Of a DNA stretch of 21,999 nt, positions 14,940-21,999 are shown in pieces. Position 1 is the first letter of the stretch. Each line of letters begins with the position of its first letter. Under the pieces are notes generated by a model. That model ran no database searches and was not told where the DNA came from. It was given only the letters and a program-made list of their open reading frames with translations. Origin of the DNA: CBDVAK01 sp965371945 (GTDB lineage Bacteria > Pseudomonadota > Gammaproteobacteria > Competibacterales > JAHEDQ01). Both the position numbers and the translations under genes were made by a program. The DNA lies in NCBI GenBank assembly GCA_965371945.1, contig CBDVAK010000019.1:1-21999 (forward strand). The letters are read 5' to 3'.

Positions 14940-16112
14940 TCAGAGGTCGCTGAGCTGCGGGGGCGCCACCACGTCGCCGACATGCATGGTTCGCCGCGCC
15001 CGCACCACCAAACCGTAGCTCACCTTTTCGAACGACTTGTAGATGATCAACAAGCCGGCGCGCTCGTCAGGGAGTGTCACGAAGTGCTTGTTGTCGTAGG
15101 GGTCGACCGCCGTATCGCCCGCCTGCATGATCGCCAGCACGTCGCCCGGTACCACACCGTTGCGCTCGCCCCGATTGATCACCACGTTGGCAAACTGGCC
15201 AATCTGGGTGACACCGTCGAGTACTGCCATGATCACACCACTGGTCTTGCCGGCGTGAGGCTGGAAGGTGGCGGGAAGCGCCTGCTCCTGGGTCTCATAG
15301 AGCCAGTCTCCGGGGAGCGTCGGTCGCGTGCTTGAAGTCATCATCAAGGTGGTGGGCTGGCTACGGCGCTCGACCCGCCCGGCACCCAGATAGATCCCCT
15401 CGGTACCGAGGTACTCACCGGTCTGGGGGTCGATATAGCGAGTATCCTCACGATAAATGTCGAAGTACCCCGAGGTATCGGGCACGTTCTCGGCATAGAA
15501 GCGATCACCCGCATTGATCAGCATGCCGTCCTGCTGGGCCAGCACGTAGGGCAGGGATTGCCACTCGGCGTCCGTCAACACCGCGGTCCGGCTCAGAAAA
15601 GCGATGATCTTGTTCAGCGGAATGGTGGGGATCGCCTGCTTGATGCTCTCGACCCTGACTTGCGGCGAAAGCTTGATGGTCGGCCGACCGCGGCTGACCC
15701 GCAATTGCGGGCGACCATCGGCGCCATATGCCAGCTCGATGACATCCCCCGGATAGATCAGGTGGGGATTGCGAATATCCGGATTGAGGTACCAGATCTC
15801 GGGCCACAGCCAGGGATCCGCAAGAAACTGCGACGATATGCCCCAGAGCGTATCGCCCTGGCGCACCGTGTAGCTCTGTGGATGCCCGGGTCGCAGACGC
15901 ACCGGCTGGCTGGCGCCGGCCGTGGTGGAGGGTGGCGCCGATTGCGTAGCGTGGGTGGTATCGGCTGCCGCGGCAGTGGTCGCCTCGGGTTGTTGCGCAG
16001 TCGAACTGCGGTCGGAATCAACTGTCTGACCGGATGTCGCGCATCCCGTCACCAACAGGATCGTGCCCAGACCGGCAATCGCTTGCCAGCTTGATCGCAT
16101 ACGAAGGCTCAT
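14940..16112 (-). CDS. LysM-domain lipoprotein
   Basis: This 390-residue exported protein has a lipobox LVTGC (lipidated Cys24) and a Thr/Ala/Pro-rich low-complexity linker to about residue 75. One LysM domain lies at 81-127 (YTVRQGDTLWGIS ... LIYPGDVIEL), which binds peptidoglycan. The remaining ~260 residues are a conserved but uncharacterised region. This architecture next to dprA and divergent from def is common in gammaproteobacteria, often annotated as a LysM peptidoglycan-binding domain protein. It is expected to be anchored in the outer membrane facing the periplasm. It shares a 142-bp divergent gap with def; a GGGGA ribosome binding site precedes the ATG. Confidence 0.88.
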   Translation of the reverse strand: MSLRMRSSWQAIAGLGTILLVTGCATSGQTVDSDRSSTAQQPEATTAAAADTTHATQSAPPSTTAGASQPVRLRPGHPQSYTVRQGDTLWGISSQFLADPWLWPEIWYLNPDIRNPHLIYPGDVIELAYGADGRPQLRVSRGRPTIKLSPQVRVESIKQAIPTIPLNKIIAFLSRTAVLTDAEWQSLPYVLAQQDGMLINAGDRFYAENVPDTSGYFDIYREDTRYIDPQTGEYLGTEGIYLGAGRVERRSQPTTLMMTSSTRPTLPGDWLYETQEQALPATFQPHAGKTSGVIMAVLDGVTQIGQFANVVINRGERNGVVPGDVLAIMQAGDTAVDPYDNKHFVTLPDERAGLLIIYKSFEKVSYGLVVRARRTMHVGDVVAPPQLSDL

Positions 16113-16254
16113 AGTGTCCCCAGCTCGTGCCTGACGAATTCAGGAGTGTATGGAAAGCTCTTGCGGCCGCAAAGTGGCGACGCATTTATAGTTTCCGCTA
16201 TCATCTCGCGCATCGAATAGGAGATTTCTGATATTGAGGCTTTTGGAATCTGAA

Positions 16255-16785
16255 ATGGCCCTTCTCGACATTCTTGAATTTCCTGATCCACGCCTGCGCA
16301 CGCGTGCCAGTCCTGTTGCGGTCGTGGACGACGAGGTGCGCCGGACCATCTCCGATATGCTTCAAACCATGTATGAGGCTCCTGGCATCGGCCTGGCCGC
16401 GACCCAGGTGGATATCCACCGGAGAATTATCGTGATCGATGTCTCCGAACACAGAGACCAGCCGCTGGTCCTGATCAACCCCGAACTCATCAGCGCTTGC
16501 GGTGAGGAGGAAATGGAGGAAGGCTGCCTGTCGGTTCCCGGCTATTATGAAACGGTTTGTCGTTTTGAACTGATACAGGTTCGATCTCTTGATCGTCATG
16601 GCGATAGTTTCGATATGGAGGCCAACGGCTTGCTGGCGGTTTGTATCCAGCACGAAATGGACCATCTCGAGGGTAAACTGTTCGTGGACTACCTGTCCCC
16701 TCTCAAGAGACAACGAATACGCAAAAAGCTCGAAAAGCAAAAGCGACAGGACGCCGAACCCCCCGCAACCGCCGCCAGTCACTGA
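16255..16785 (+). CDS. def: Peptide deformylase
   Basis: Def removes the N-formyl group from new polypeptides as they leave the ribosome, using a Fe2+ or Zn2+ centre. The start chosen is ATG 16255 (MALLDILEFPDPRLR), preceded by GGAA; an in-frame TTG at 16234 would add seven residues not seen in the family. The 176-residue protein has all three signature motifs: GIGLAATQ (44-51), EGCLSVPG (89-96, metal ligand Cys91) and HEMDHLEG (133-140, with His133, Glu134 and His137). A short charged C-terminal tail follows. It leads the plus-strand block def-fmt-rsmB and is separated from fmt by 75 bp. Confidence 0.97.
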   Translation: MALLDILEFPDPRLRTRASPVAVVDDEVRRTISDMLQTMYEAPGIGLAATQVDIHRRIIVIDVSEHRDQPLVLINPELISACGEEEMEEGCLSVPGYYETVCRFELIQVRSLDRHGDSFDMEANGLLAVCIQHEMDHLEGKLFVDYLSPLKRQRIRKKLEKQKRQDAEPPATAASH

Positions 16786-16860
16786 CTGTCCGGGACGCTC
16801 TCCCATTCTGCGGCGGCGGTCACCAACAGCATCCCCGGCCGGCAGCGGCTGGCAGCGGCT

Positions 16861-17808
16861 ATGAACCTGCACGGCCAGCCGCTCGATGTGGTGTTCGCTG
16901 GTACCCCCGGGTTCGCGGTGCCATCGTTGAACGCATTGCTGGATTCCCGACACCATGTGGTTGGCGTGTACAGCCAACCCGACCGGGCCGCCGGCCGCGG
17001 CCGCTCACTGCGCCCCAGCGCAGTCAAGCAGCGGGCAGCACAAGCAGGTCTGCCGATCCACCAACCGTCAACACTCAGAGACGAATCAGCGCGCCAGCTA
17101 CTCGCCCGATTGCGACCTGACGTGCTGGTGGTCGTGGCCTACGGGCTGATTCTGCCGGCCGGAATTCTCGAGGTGCCACGCTTGGGCTGCATCAACGTAC
17201 ATGCATCTTTGCTACCCAGGTGGCGTGGTGCCGCGCCGGTGCAGCGCGCAATTCTGGCCGGCGACCAGGAAACCGGGATCAGTATCATGCAGATGGATAC
17301 CGGTCTCGATACCGGTCCGGTGTTCGCCCGGGCCCGGCTACAGATACCGCCGGGTGCGACCGCGGGTGAGCTCGCGGAGCAGCTTGCCGAGACCGGTGGG
17401 CGGTGCCTGCTGGAAGTGTTGGACGCGCTGTCTGATGGCCGTGCCACGGCGACCGCCCAAGACTCGGACGGTACCTGCTATGCTGCCAAGTTGACCCGCG
17501 CGCAGGCTAGGCTGGACTGGTCGCTGGATGCTGAGCTGCTGGCCAGACAGGTGCGGGCCTTCAACCCCGGACCAGTGGCCTACACCCTGCTGGAGGATGT
17601 ACCGTTGAAGGTGTGGCAGGCGTCTCCGCTAGCGGAACAAGCGCTCCAGGTAGCCGGAACCGTGGTGGCCGAGGACTCGCAGGGCGTGCGGGTGGCATGC
17701 GGCCGGGGTCAGCTGTTGCTGACCGAACTGCAGTTGCCGGGCAAGCGACGGATGCAGGTTCGTGACTTTCTCAACGGCCATACCCTGGCTGGCGCCCGAC
17801 TGCGATGA
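16861..17808 (+). CDS. fmt: Methionyl-tRNA formyltransferase
   Basis: Fmt transfers a formyl group from 10-formyl-tetrahydrofolate to Met-tRNAfMet for initiation. The 315-residue protein shows FAGTPGFAVPSL at the N-terminus. Its catalytic core is NVHASLLPRWRGAAP, with Asn112, His114 and, further on, Asp150 in MDTGLDTGP, equivalent to Asn108/His110/Asp146 of the E. coli enzyme. The C-terminal OB-like tRNA-binding domain starts near residue 210. The ATG at 16861 is preceded by two tandem copies of GGCAGCGGCT rather than a clear Shine-Dalgarno sequence, so the start carries slight doubt. Its stop overlaps the rsmB start (ATGA). Confidence 0.96.
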   Translation: MNLHGQPLDVVFAGTPGFAVPSLNALLDSRHHVVGVYSQPDRAAGRGRSLRPSAVKQRAAQAGLPIHQPSTLRDESARQLLARLRPDVLVVVAYGLILPAGILEVPRLGCINVHASLLPRWRGAAPVQRAILAGDQETGISIMQMDTGLDTGPVFARARLQIPPGATAGELAEQLAETGGRCLLEVLDALSDGRATATAQDSDGTCYAAKLTRAQARLDWSLDAELLARQVRAFNPGPVAYTLLEDVPLKVWQASPLAEQALQVAGTVVAEDSQGVRVACGRGQLLLTELQLPGKRRMQVRDFLNGHTLAGARLR

Positions 17809-19154
17809 GTTCAAGACCGCGCAGCAGACCCGGGCATGAGTCCGGTAGTGCGCAAAGCCGTCTGCAGGCCGCCAGCGCAGTGGCTGCCGTGCTGGCAGGG
17901 CAATCGCTCGCGGTGGCACTGCCGGAGACGCTGCGAAAGGTACCGGCCCGGCAACACCCCATGGTGCAGAATCTTTGCTACGGTGCGCTACGGCAGGCCC
18001 CCCGCCTGCAAGCCATACTCGACCGCTTGCTGAAAACTCCGCTGTCCCCAGGCGAACAGCAGGTCAGGGCGCTGGTGATAACCGGACTGTACGGGCTGTT
18101 GTGCACCCGCACACCTGGTTACGCGACGGTCTCCGAGACCGTCGCCGCGGCCCACCTGCTACCCGGAAAACGCTGGGCACCCGGCCTTGTCAACGCGGTC
18201 TTGCGCAACTTTCTGCGGCGGCGGGACGAAGTCCTCGATGCGGTCGAGCGCATACCGGCAGCCCGTTTCGCACACCCTGACTGGCTGCTGCAGAGACTGC
18301 GCCGTGACTGGCCCGAACACTGGCAGCAGATCGCCGATGCCAACAATCGCCAGGCCCCGATGACGTTGCGGGTGGCGCTCGACCGCATCAGTCGCGACGA
18401 CTATCTGCGCATGCTGTCCCGGGACCGCATCGAGGCTCATGCTCATCCACGTGTGGCCAGTGCGGTGGTGCTGGCGCAGGCTCGGGAAGTCACCGAGGTG
18501 CCCGGCTTCGGACAAGGGCTCGTTTCGGTACAGGATGCCGGCGCACAGCTGGCCGGCTGGTTGCTGGATCCGTTGCCGGGGATGAGGGTCCTGGATGCCT
18601 GCTCGGCGCCGGGAGGGAAAACCGGTCAAATCCTGGAAAGACAAACGCGGCTGCAGGTAGTGGCGGCCGACATCGATGCGCGCCGCTTGCAAAGAGTTGC
18701 GGACAATCTGACCCGGCTGGGCCGCCGGGCGCAGCTACTCGAGGTCGACGTGACACGCTGCGCTGACTGGTGGGATGAAGTCCCATTCGAGCGCATCCTG
18801 CTCGACGCCCCCTGTACCGCAACGGGTGTGATTCGCCGACACCCGGATATCAAACTGCTGCGACGGCCGAGCGATGTCGCGGCTCTGGCCGCCCAACAGC
18901 GCGAGCTACTGCGGAGCTGCTGGCGAATGCTGGCTCCGGGCGGCCTGCTGCTCTATGCCACCTGTTCCGTACTCAGTGAGGAAAACAGTGCCGTGATCGA
19001 CGGGTTCCTGGCTGACCACAGCGACGCGGTTGCCCGAATGCCCAGCCTGGAATGGGGTCACTCCCGCGGCGCCGGCCGCCAGATCCTTCCCGGGGAAGAC
19101 GATATGGACGGCTTCTTCTACGCCGGGTTGGTCAAGGACCCTGCCCACCGCTGA
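17805..19154 (+). CDS. rsmB: 16S rRNA (cytosine(967)-C(5))-methyltransferase
   Basis: RsmB methylates C967 of 16S rRNA using S-adenosylmethionine. The 449-residue protein has the NusB-like RNA-binding N-terminal domain (about 15-150). The Rossmann methyltransferase domain contains the SAM-binding DACSAPGGKTG (264-274), the motif IV DAPCTATG (334-341, Cys337) and the motif VI YATCSV (384-389, catalytic Cys387). It ends in the DGFFYAGL block typical of the family. The start overlaps the fmt stop as ATGA, and the stop overlaps the DUF4390 start by one base (TGATG), so translation along the operon is probably coupled. Confidence 0.96.
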   Translation: MSSRPRSRPGHESGSAQSRLQAASAVAAVLAGQSLAVALPETLRKVPARQHPMVQNLCYGALRQAPRLQAILDRLLKTPLSPGEQQVRALVITGLYGLLCTRTPGYATVSETVAAAHLLPGKRWAPGLVNAVLRNFLRRRDEVLDAVERIPAARFAHPDWLLQRLRRDWPEHWQQIADANNRQAPMTLRVALDRISRDDYLRMLSRDRIEAHAHPRVASAVVLAQAREVTEVPGFGQGLVSVQDAGAQLAGWLLDPLPGMRVLDACSAPGGKTGQILERQTRLQVVAADIDARRLQRVADNLTRLGRRAQLLEVDVTRCADWWDEVPFERILLDAPCTATGVIRRHPDIKLLRRPSDVAALAAQQRELLRSCWRMLAPGGLLLYATCSVLSEENSAVIDGFLADHSDAVARMPSLEWGHSRGAGRQILPGEDDMDGFFYAGLVKDPAHR

Positions 19155-19732
19155 TGGACACGATTCGCTACCAACCGTCGTTGTCATCCGCACTGCTGTG
19201 GGGTTTGCTGGTGTTGCTGGGCCCGTCGCAACCCAGCGCCGGTGCAACCGAAGAACTCAGGATCATCAGCGCCAGCACGCGGCTGGTAGACCGCGTCTAT
19301 CGGCTCGACGCCGACATCGCCTACCAATTGTCGCCCGATCCGTTGGAGGCCGTCGAGAACGGCGTTCCCATCGTCTTCGAACTGAAAATCGTGGTGGAAC
19401 GCAGCCGCAACTGGCTGCCTGATGAAACCGTCGCCACTCTGTTGCAGCAATACCGGTTCAAGTATCACGCCCTTACCAAGCTGTATCTGGTCACCAATCT
19501 CAATAGCGGCGAGCGTGCCAGTTTCCGGACCCGCGAAAGTGCGTTGCGCGCCATGGGCCGGGTGCGCAACCTGCCTCTGATCGATGAAAGCCTGCTGCAG
19601 CCCGACCAACGCTACCAGGTCCGCCTCAAGGTCGGCCTCGACATCGAGGCGCTGCCCGCGCCGTTGCGTCTGATGGCCTATGTGTCGCCCGAATGGTGGC
19701 GCAGCAGTGACTGGTTCTCATGGCAGTTGTGA
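19154..19732 (+). CDS. DUF4390 exported protein
   Basis: The start is ATG 19154, overlapping the rsmB stop by one base. The longer open frame from 19052 lies within rsmB and is not used. The 192-residue protein has a hydrophobic signal-like segment (about 12-30), then a beta-rich domain containing LDADIAYQLSP, RSRNWLPDETVA, FKYHALTKLYLVTNL and SPEWWRSSDWFSWQL. This fits DUF4390, a family of unknown function found between rsmB and ntrY in many gammaproteobacteria and betaproteobacteria. Linkage to the sensor kinase suggests a periplasmic accessory role, but this is inference. The last 13 bases overlap the kinase gene. Confidence 0.85.
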   Translation: MDTIRYQPSLSSALLWGLLVLLGPSQPSAGATEELRIISASTRLVDRVYRLDADIAYQLSPDPLEAVENGVPIVFELKIVVERSRNWLPDETVATLLQQYRFKYHALTKLYLVTNLNSGERASFRTRESALRAMGRVRNLPLIDESLLQPDQRYQVRLKVGLDIEALPAPLRLMAYVSPEWWRSSDWFSWQL

Positions 19733-21909
19733 AGCAAAGCCGGCTTGCCACACCGTTGGGAATGGCGCTGCTGTTCGTGTTTCTGCTGGTGTCGCTGCTG
19801 TTCATGAGCGAAGCGACCCAGGATTCCCAGCGCTTCGGGAAACTGTTCTCGGTCCTGTTGCTGTTCAACACCGTGGGGCTGCTGCTGTTGACGGTGTTGA
19901 TGGGATACCAGATCTACCAATTGGTGGTCCAGTATCGGCGCCGGGTTGCCGGCGCCCGCCTGACGCTGCGGCTGGTCGCCCTATTTGTCGTGTTGGCCGT
20001 AGTGCCGGTATCGGTCGTTTACTATTTCTCGCTGCAGTTTCTGCAGGGCGGGATCGACAGCTGGTTCGACGTACGGGTCGAAGATGCTCTGCAGGATGCC
20101 CTGGATCTGTCGCGCGCCTCACTGGACCTGCGCATGCGCGAGGCCTTGCGACAGACCCAAGAGATGGCGGCCCGGCTCGAGGACGTCAGCTCGGCGGTTG
20201 CCACGCTGGCCTTGTCGGAGCTGCGGTCCGACTCGGACACCGACGAGTTGCTGTTGCTGGGTGGGCGTGGCCAGCCGGTGGCGTCCGCCAGCCTGGATGC
20301 CGGCATCGTGCCGAACATTCCGGATGAAACCATCGTCCGTCAGGTGCGTCAGGGCAGCCCCTACGTGGCTCTAAGTCCGGGTAAACACTCCGGATTGCAG
20401 ATTCGTGCCGTGGTGCCGATTCCAGGTCGAGACACCCTGCTGACCGGGCAGCGCATGCTGCAGGCGCTGTACCCGGTGCGGGAGCGGCTCAACACCCTGG
20501 CGGAAAGCGTGCAGGACGCATTCGATACCTACCGCCAGCTGGTATATCTGCGCAAACCTTTGAAGACCAGTTTTATCCTGACCCTGTCGCTGGTACTGGC
20601 CGTCAGCCTGTTGACCGCCACCTGGGCGGCTGTGATTTCAGCCAAGAGGCTGGTAGCGCCGGTACGCGATCTTGCCGAGGGCACGCTGGCGGTCTCCAGG
20701 GGTCGTTACGACCAGCGATTGCCGGTGACATCGAACGACGAACTCGGTTTTCTGGTCATGTCGTTCAACCAGATGACCCGCAACCTGACCGTCGCCCGTG
20801 ATCAAACCATGCGCAGCCAGCGGCTGGTGGAACGCCAGCGAGCCTATCTGGAAACCGTCCTGTCGAGCTTGTCGTCCGGGGTGATGACACTACGACACGA
20901 CGGTCGCCTGCGCACGGCCAACCGGGCCTCCGGCCAGATTCTCGGCCTGGTTCGCGAAGAGTTGCTGGATCGGGCGCCGCTGGATGTCGCTGCCACGCGG
21001 CCTTACCTGAAACCTTTTTGTGAGCTGATCGAGCTCCGTCTGCGCTCCGGAAACAGCGAATGGCGGGAAGAAGTCACCTTGTCGGCAAGCGGTGGCCGGC
21101 AGGTATTGATGTGTCGCGGCGGCACCCTGATCGATGATCGCGGGCTGACCGGGCATGTGGTGGTTTTCGACGACATCACCGCACTGGTACGTGCCCAGCG
21201 CGATGCGGCCTGGGGTGAAGTGGCCCGCAGGCTGGCACACGAGATCAAGAACCCGCTGACTCCCATCCTGCTGGCGGCGGAACGACTACGGCACAAATAC
21301 CTGCACACCATGGAGCCGGATCAGGCACGCATCCTGGATCGTTCGACCCATACCATCATCCTGCAGGTCAAGGCCCTGCAGGAACTGGTCGATGCTTTCA
21401 ACGAATACGCGCGACCACCGCGGCTGAAGTTGCGACCGCTGGATATCAATGGCCTGGTATCCGAGGTCGTGTATCTTTATCGTGAAAACTCTGCCGGGGT
21501 CCGCATCAGCACCGAGCTGGATGCCGCTGCACCGGTCGTGGAAGCAGATGCTGGCAGGCTGCGACAACTGTTGCACAACCTGATCAAGAATGCCCTTGAG
21601 GCATTGCGCGAGCGCTCCGATGCCGAGATCAGGATTCGTACCAGTGTACAGGGCCTGTCACGGATGGTGGAACTGGTGGTGGAGGACAACGGCCCCGGGT
21701 TTGGCGACGGCAGGGACGCGGATATGTTCGAGCCCTATGTCAGCACCAAGTCCAGGGGTTCCGGTCTGGGACTCGCGATCGTCAAGAAGATCGTCGAGGA
21801 ACACGCGGGGATGGTGGTGGCGGAGCGAGCACAGGGTGGCGGTGCCCGGCTGGTCATCAGGCTGCCTGCGACGGAGCCGTTGGCCGCGCCGGAGACCGCG
21901 CATGGCTAG
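19720..21909 (+). CDS. ntrY: NtrY-like membrane sensor histidine kinase
   Basis: This 729-residue kinase starts at ATG 19720, 13 bp inside the DUF4390 gene. Helices near residues 13-29, 43-62 and 83-105 form the N-terminal membrane part, and another lies at 285-307. The region between about 108 and 283 should be extracytoplasmic sensing sequence. A HAMP domain (about 305-360) and a PAS domain (about 375-490) follow. The dimerisation box RRLAHEIKNPLTPI contains phosphoacceptor His507. The ATPase has the N box HNLIKNALEAL (619-629), G1 VEDNGPGF and G2 SRGSGLGLAI. The order and the P after the H box are typical of NtrY, which responds to nitrogen or redox state with the regulator NtrX. The regulator is not found downstream; a repeat begins at the stop codon. 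Confidence 0.92.
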   Translation: MAVVKQSRLATPLGMALLFVFLLVSLLFMSEATQDSQRFGKLFSVLLLFNTVGLLLLTVLMGYQIYQLVVQYRRRVAGARLTLRLVALFVVLAVVPVSVVYYFSLQFLQGGIDSWFDVRVEDALQDALDLSRASLDLRMREALRQTQEMAARLEDVSSAVATLALSELRSDSDTDELLLLGGRGQPVASASLDAGIVPNIPDETIVRQVRQGSPYVALSPGKHSGLQIRAVVPIPGRDTLLTGQRMLQALYPVRERLNTLAESVQDAFDTYRQLVYLRKPLKTSFILTLSLVLAVSLLTATWAAVISAKRLVAPVRDLAEGTLAVSRGRYDQRLPVTSNDELGFLVMSFNQMTRNLTVARDQTMRSQRLVERQRAYLETVLSSLSSGVMTLRHDGRLRTANRASGQILGLVREELLDRAPLDVAATRPYLKPFCELIELRLRSGNSEWREEVTLSASGGRQVLMCRGGTLIDDRGLTGHVVVFDDITALVRAQRDAAWGEVARRLAHEIKNPLTPILLAAERLRHKYLHTMEPDQARILDRSTHTIILQVKALQELVDAFNEYARPPRLKLRPLDINGLVSEVVYLYRENSAGVRISTELDAAAPVVEADAGRLRQLLHNLIKNALEALRERSDAEIRIRTSVQGLSRMVELVVEDNGPGFGDGRDADMFEPYVSTKSRGSGLGLAIVKKIVEEHAGMVVAERAQGGGARLVIRLPATEPLAAPETAHG

Positions 21910-21955
21910 GAGGCTGTCCGAGAACAGCGGTGGTAGCGAGGGCAAGCCCGATTGA
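21902..21955 (+). pseudogene. Possible 5' remnant of ntrX, cut by a repeat
   Basis: ATGGCTAG at 21902-21909 overlaps the kinase stop and is where an NtrX-type response regulator would normally start. After two or three codons the sequence becomes the repeat copy C, and the frame stops at 21953-21955 after 17 residues. None of the receiver-domain sequence expected of NtrX is visible. It could equally be a chance ATG, with ntrX lying further downstream. Confidence 0.25.
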
Positions 21956-21999
21956 GTCAGATTTTTCGATCATTTGAGGCGAATAGTTGTGCTATTTAA
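21909..21999 (+). mobile_element. MITE-like repeat, copy C, truncated by window end
   Basis: From the last base of the kinase stop codon onward, the sequence matches copy A (reverse complement of 1939-2114) at about 68 of 78 positions, then resumes after a 12-base gap with GTGCTATTT (GCGCTATTT in copy A). The left terminal inverted repeat GGAGGCTGTCCGAGAACAG is intact and the right half is beyond the window. No coding capacity is seen. Confidence 0.7.

Noticed and set aside
1..21999. CRISPR arrays, tRNA genes, integrase or phage genes
   Set aside because: No regularly spaced direct repeats, tRNA cloverleaf with CCA-proximal TTCGA-type arm, or recombinase-like protein was found.

Overview
The window is about 22 kb of GC-rich chromosomal DNA, densely coding on both strands. 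It looks like a gammaproteobacterium of the Chromatiales/Ectothiorhodospiraceae kind. The main evidence is the order hemF-tsaC-purE-topA-smg-dprA-lysM / def-fmt-rsmB-DUF4390-ntrY, a conserved gammaproteobacterial housekeeping block. The genus cannot be fixed from sequence alone. No rRNA, tRNA, CRISPR array, transposase or phage gene was seen.

Layout. (1) 1-1897, minus strand: two tandem, related MurG/UGT-like glycosyltransferases; the downstream one runs off the left edge. (2) 1898-2444: a 547-bp gene-free stretch with two diverged copies, in opposite orientation, of a ~160-176 bp repeat; the better copy has terminal inverted repeats. (3) 2445-4682, plus strand: a two-gene proton-channel motor, a MotA/TolQ/ExbB-like protein plus an OmpA/MotB-like partner with a very long coiled coil. 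(4) 4669-6890, minus strand: an OmpA-family protein translationally coupled to an MltF-type lytic transglycosylase; this pair converges on the motor genes. (5) 7118-8539, plus strand: a membrane-anchored dynamin-like GTPase. (6) 8612-16112, minus strand: hemF, tsaC, purE, topA, smg, dprA and a LysM lipoprotein. (7) 16255-21909, plus strand: def, fmt, rsmB, a DUF4390 gene and an NtrY-like sensor kinase, closely packed with several stop/start overlaps.

Functionally, the left third (2.4-8.5 kb) is an envelope neighbourhood: a peptidoglycan-anchored ion-driven motor, a second peptidoglycan-binding protein, a peptidoglycan-cleaving enzyme and a membrane-remodelling GTPase. The right two thirds is core metabolism: heme, purine, tRNA t6A, DNA topology, DNA uptake, N-terminal formyl handling and rRNA methylation, ending in a two-component sensor.

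The most unusual signal is a repeat family that no gene explains. Copies lie at 1939-2114 (minus), about 2229-2390 (plus, degenerate) and 21909-21999 (plus, cut by the window end). The last copy begins at the ntrY stop codon, where ntrX would be expected to start, so it may interrupt ntrX or mark an assembly break. A second unexplained structure is a perfect 21-bp palindrome that contains the smg stop codon (13207-13259).
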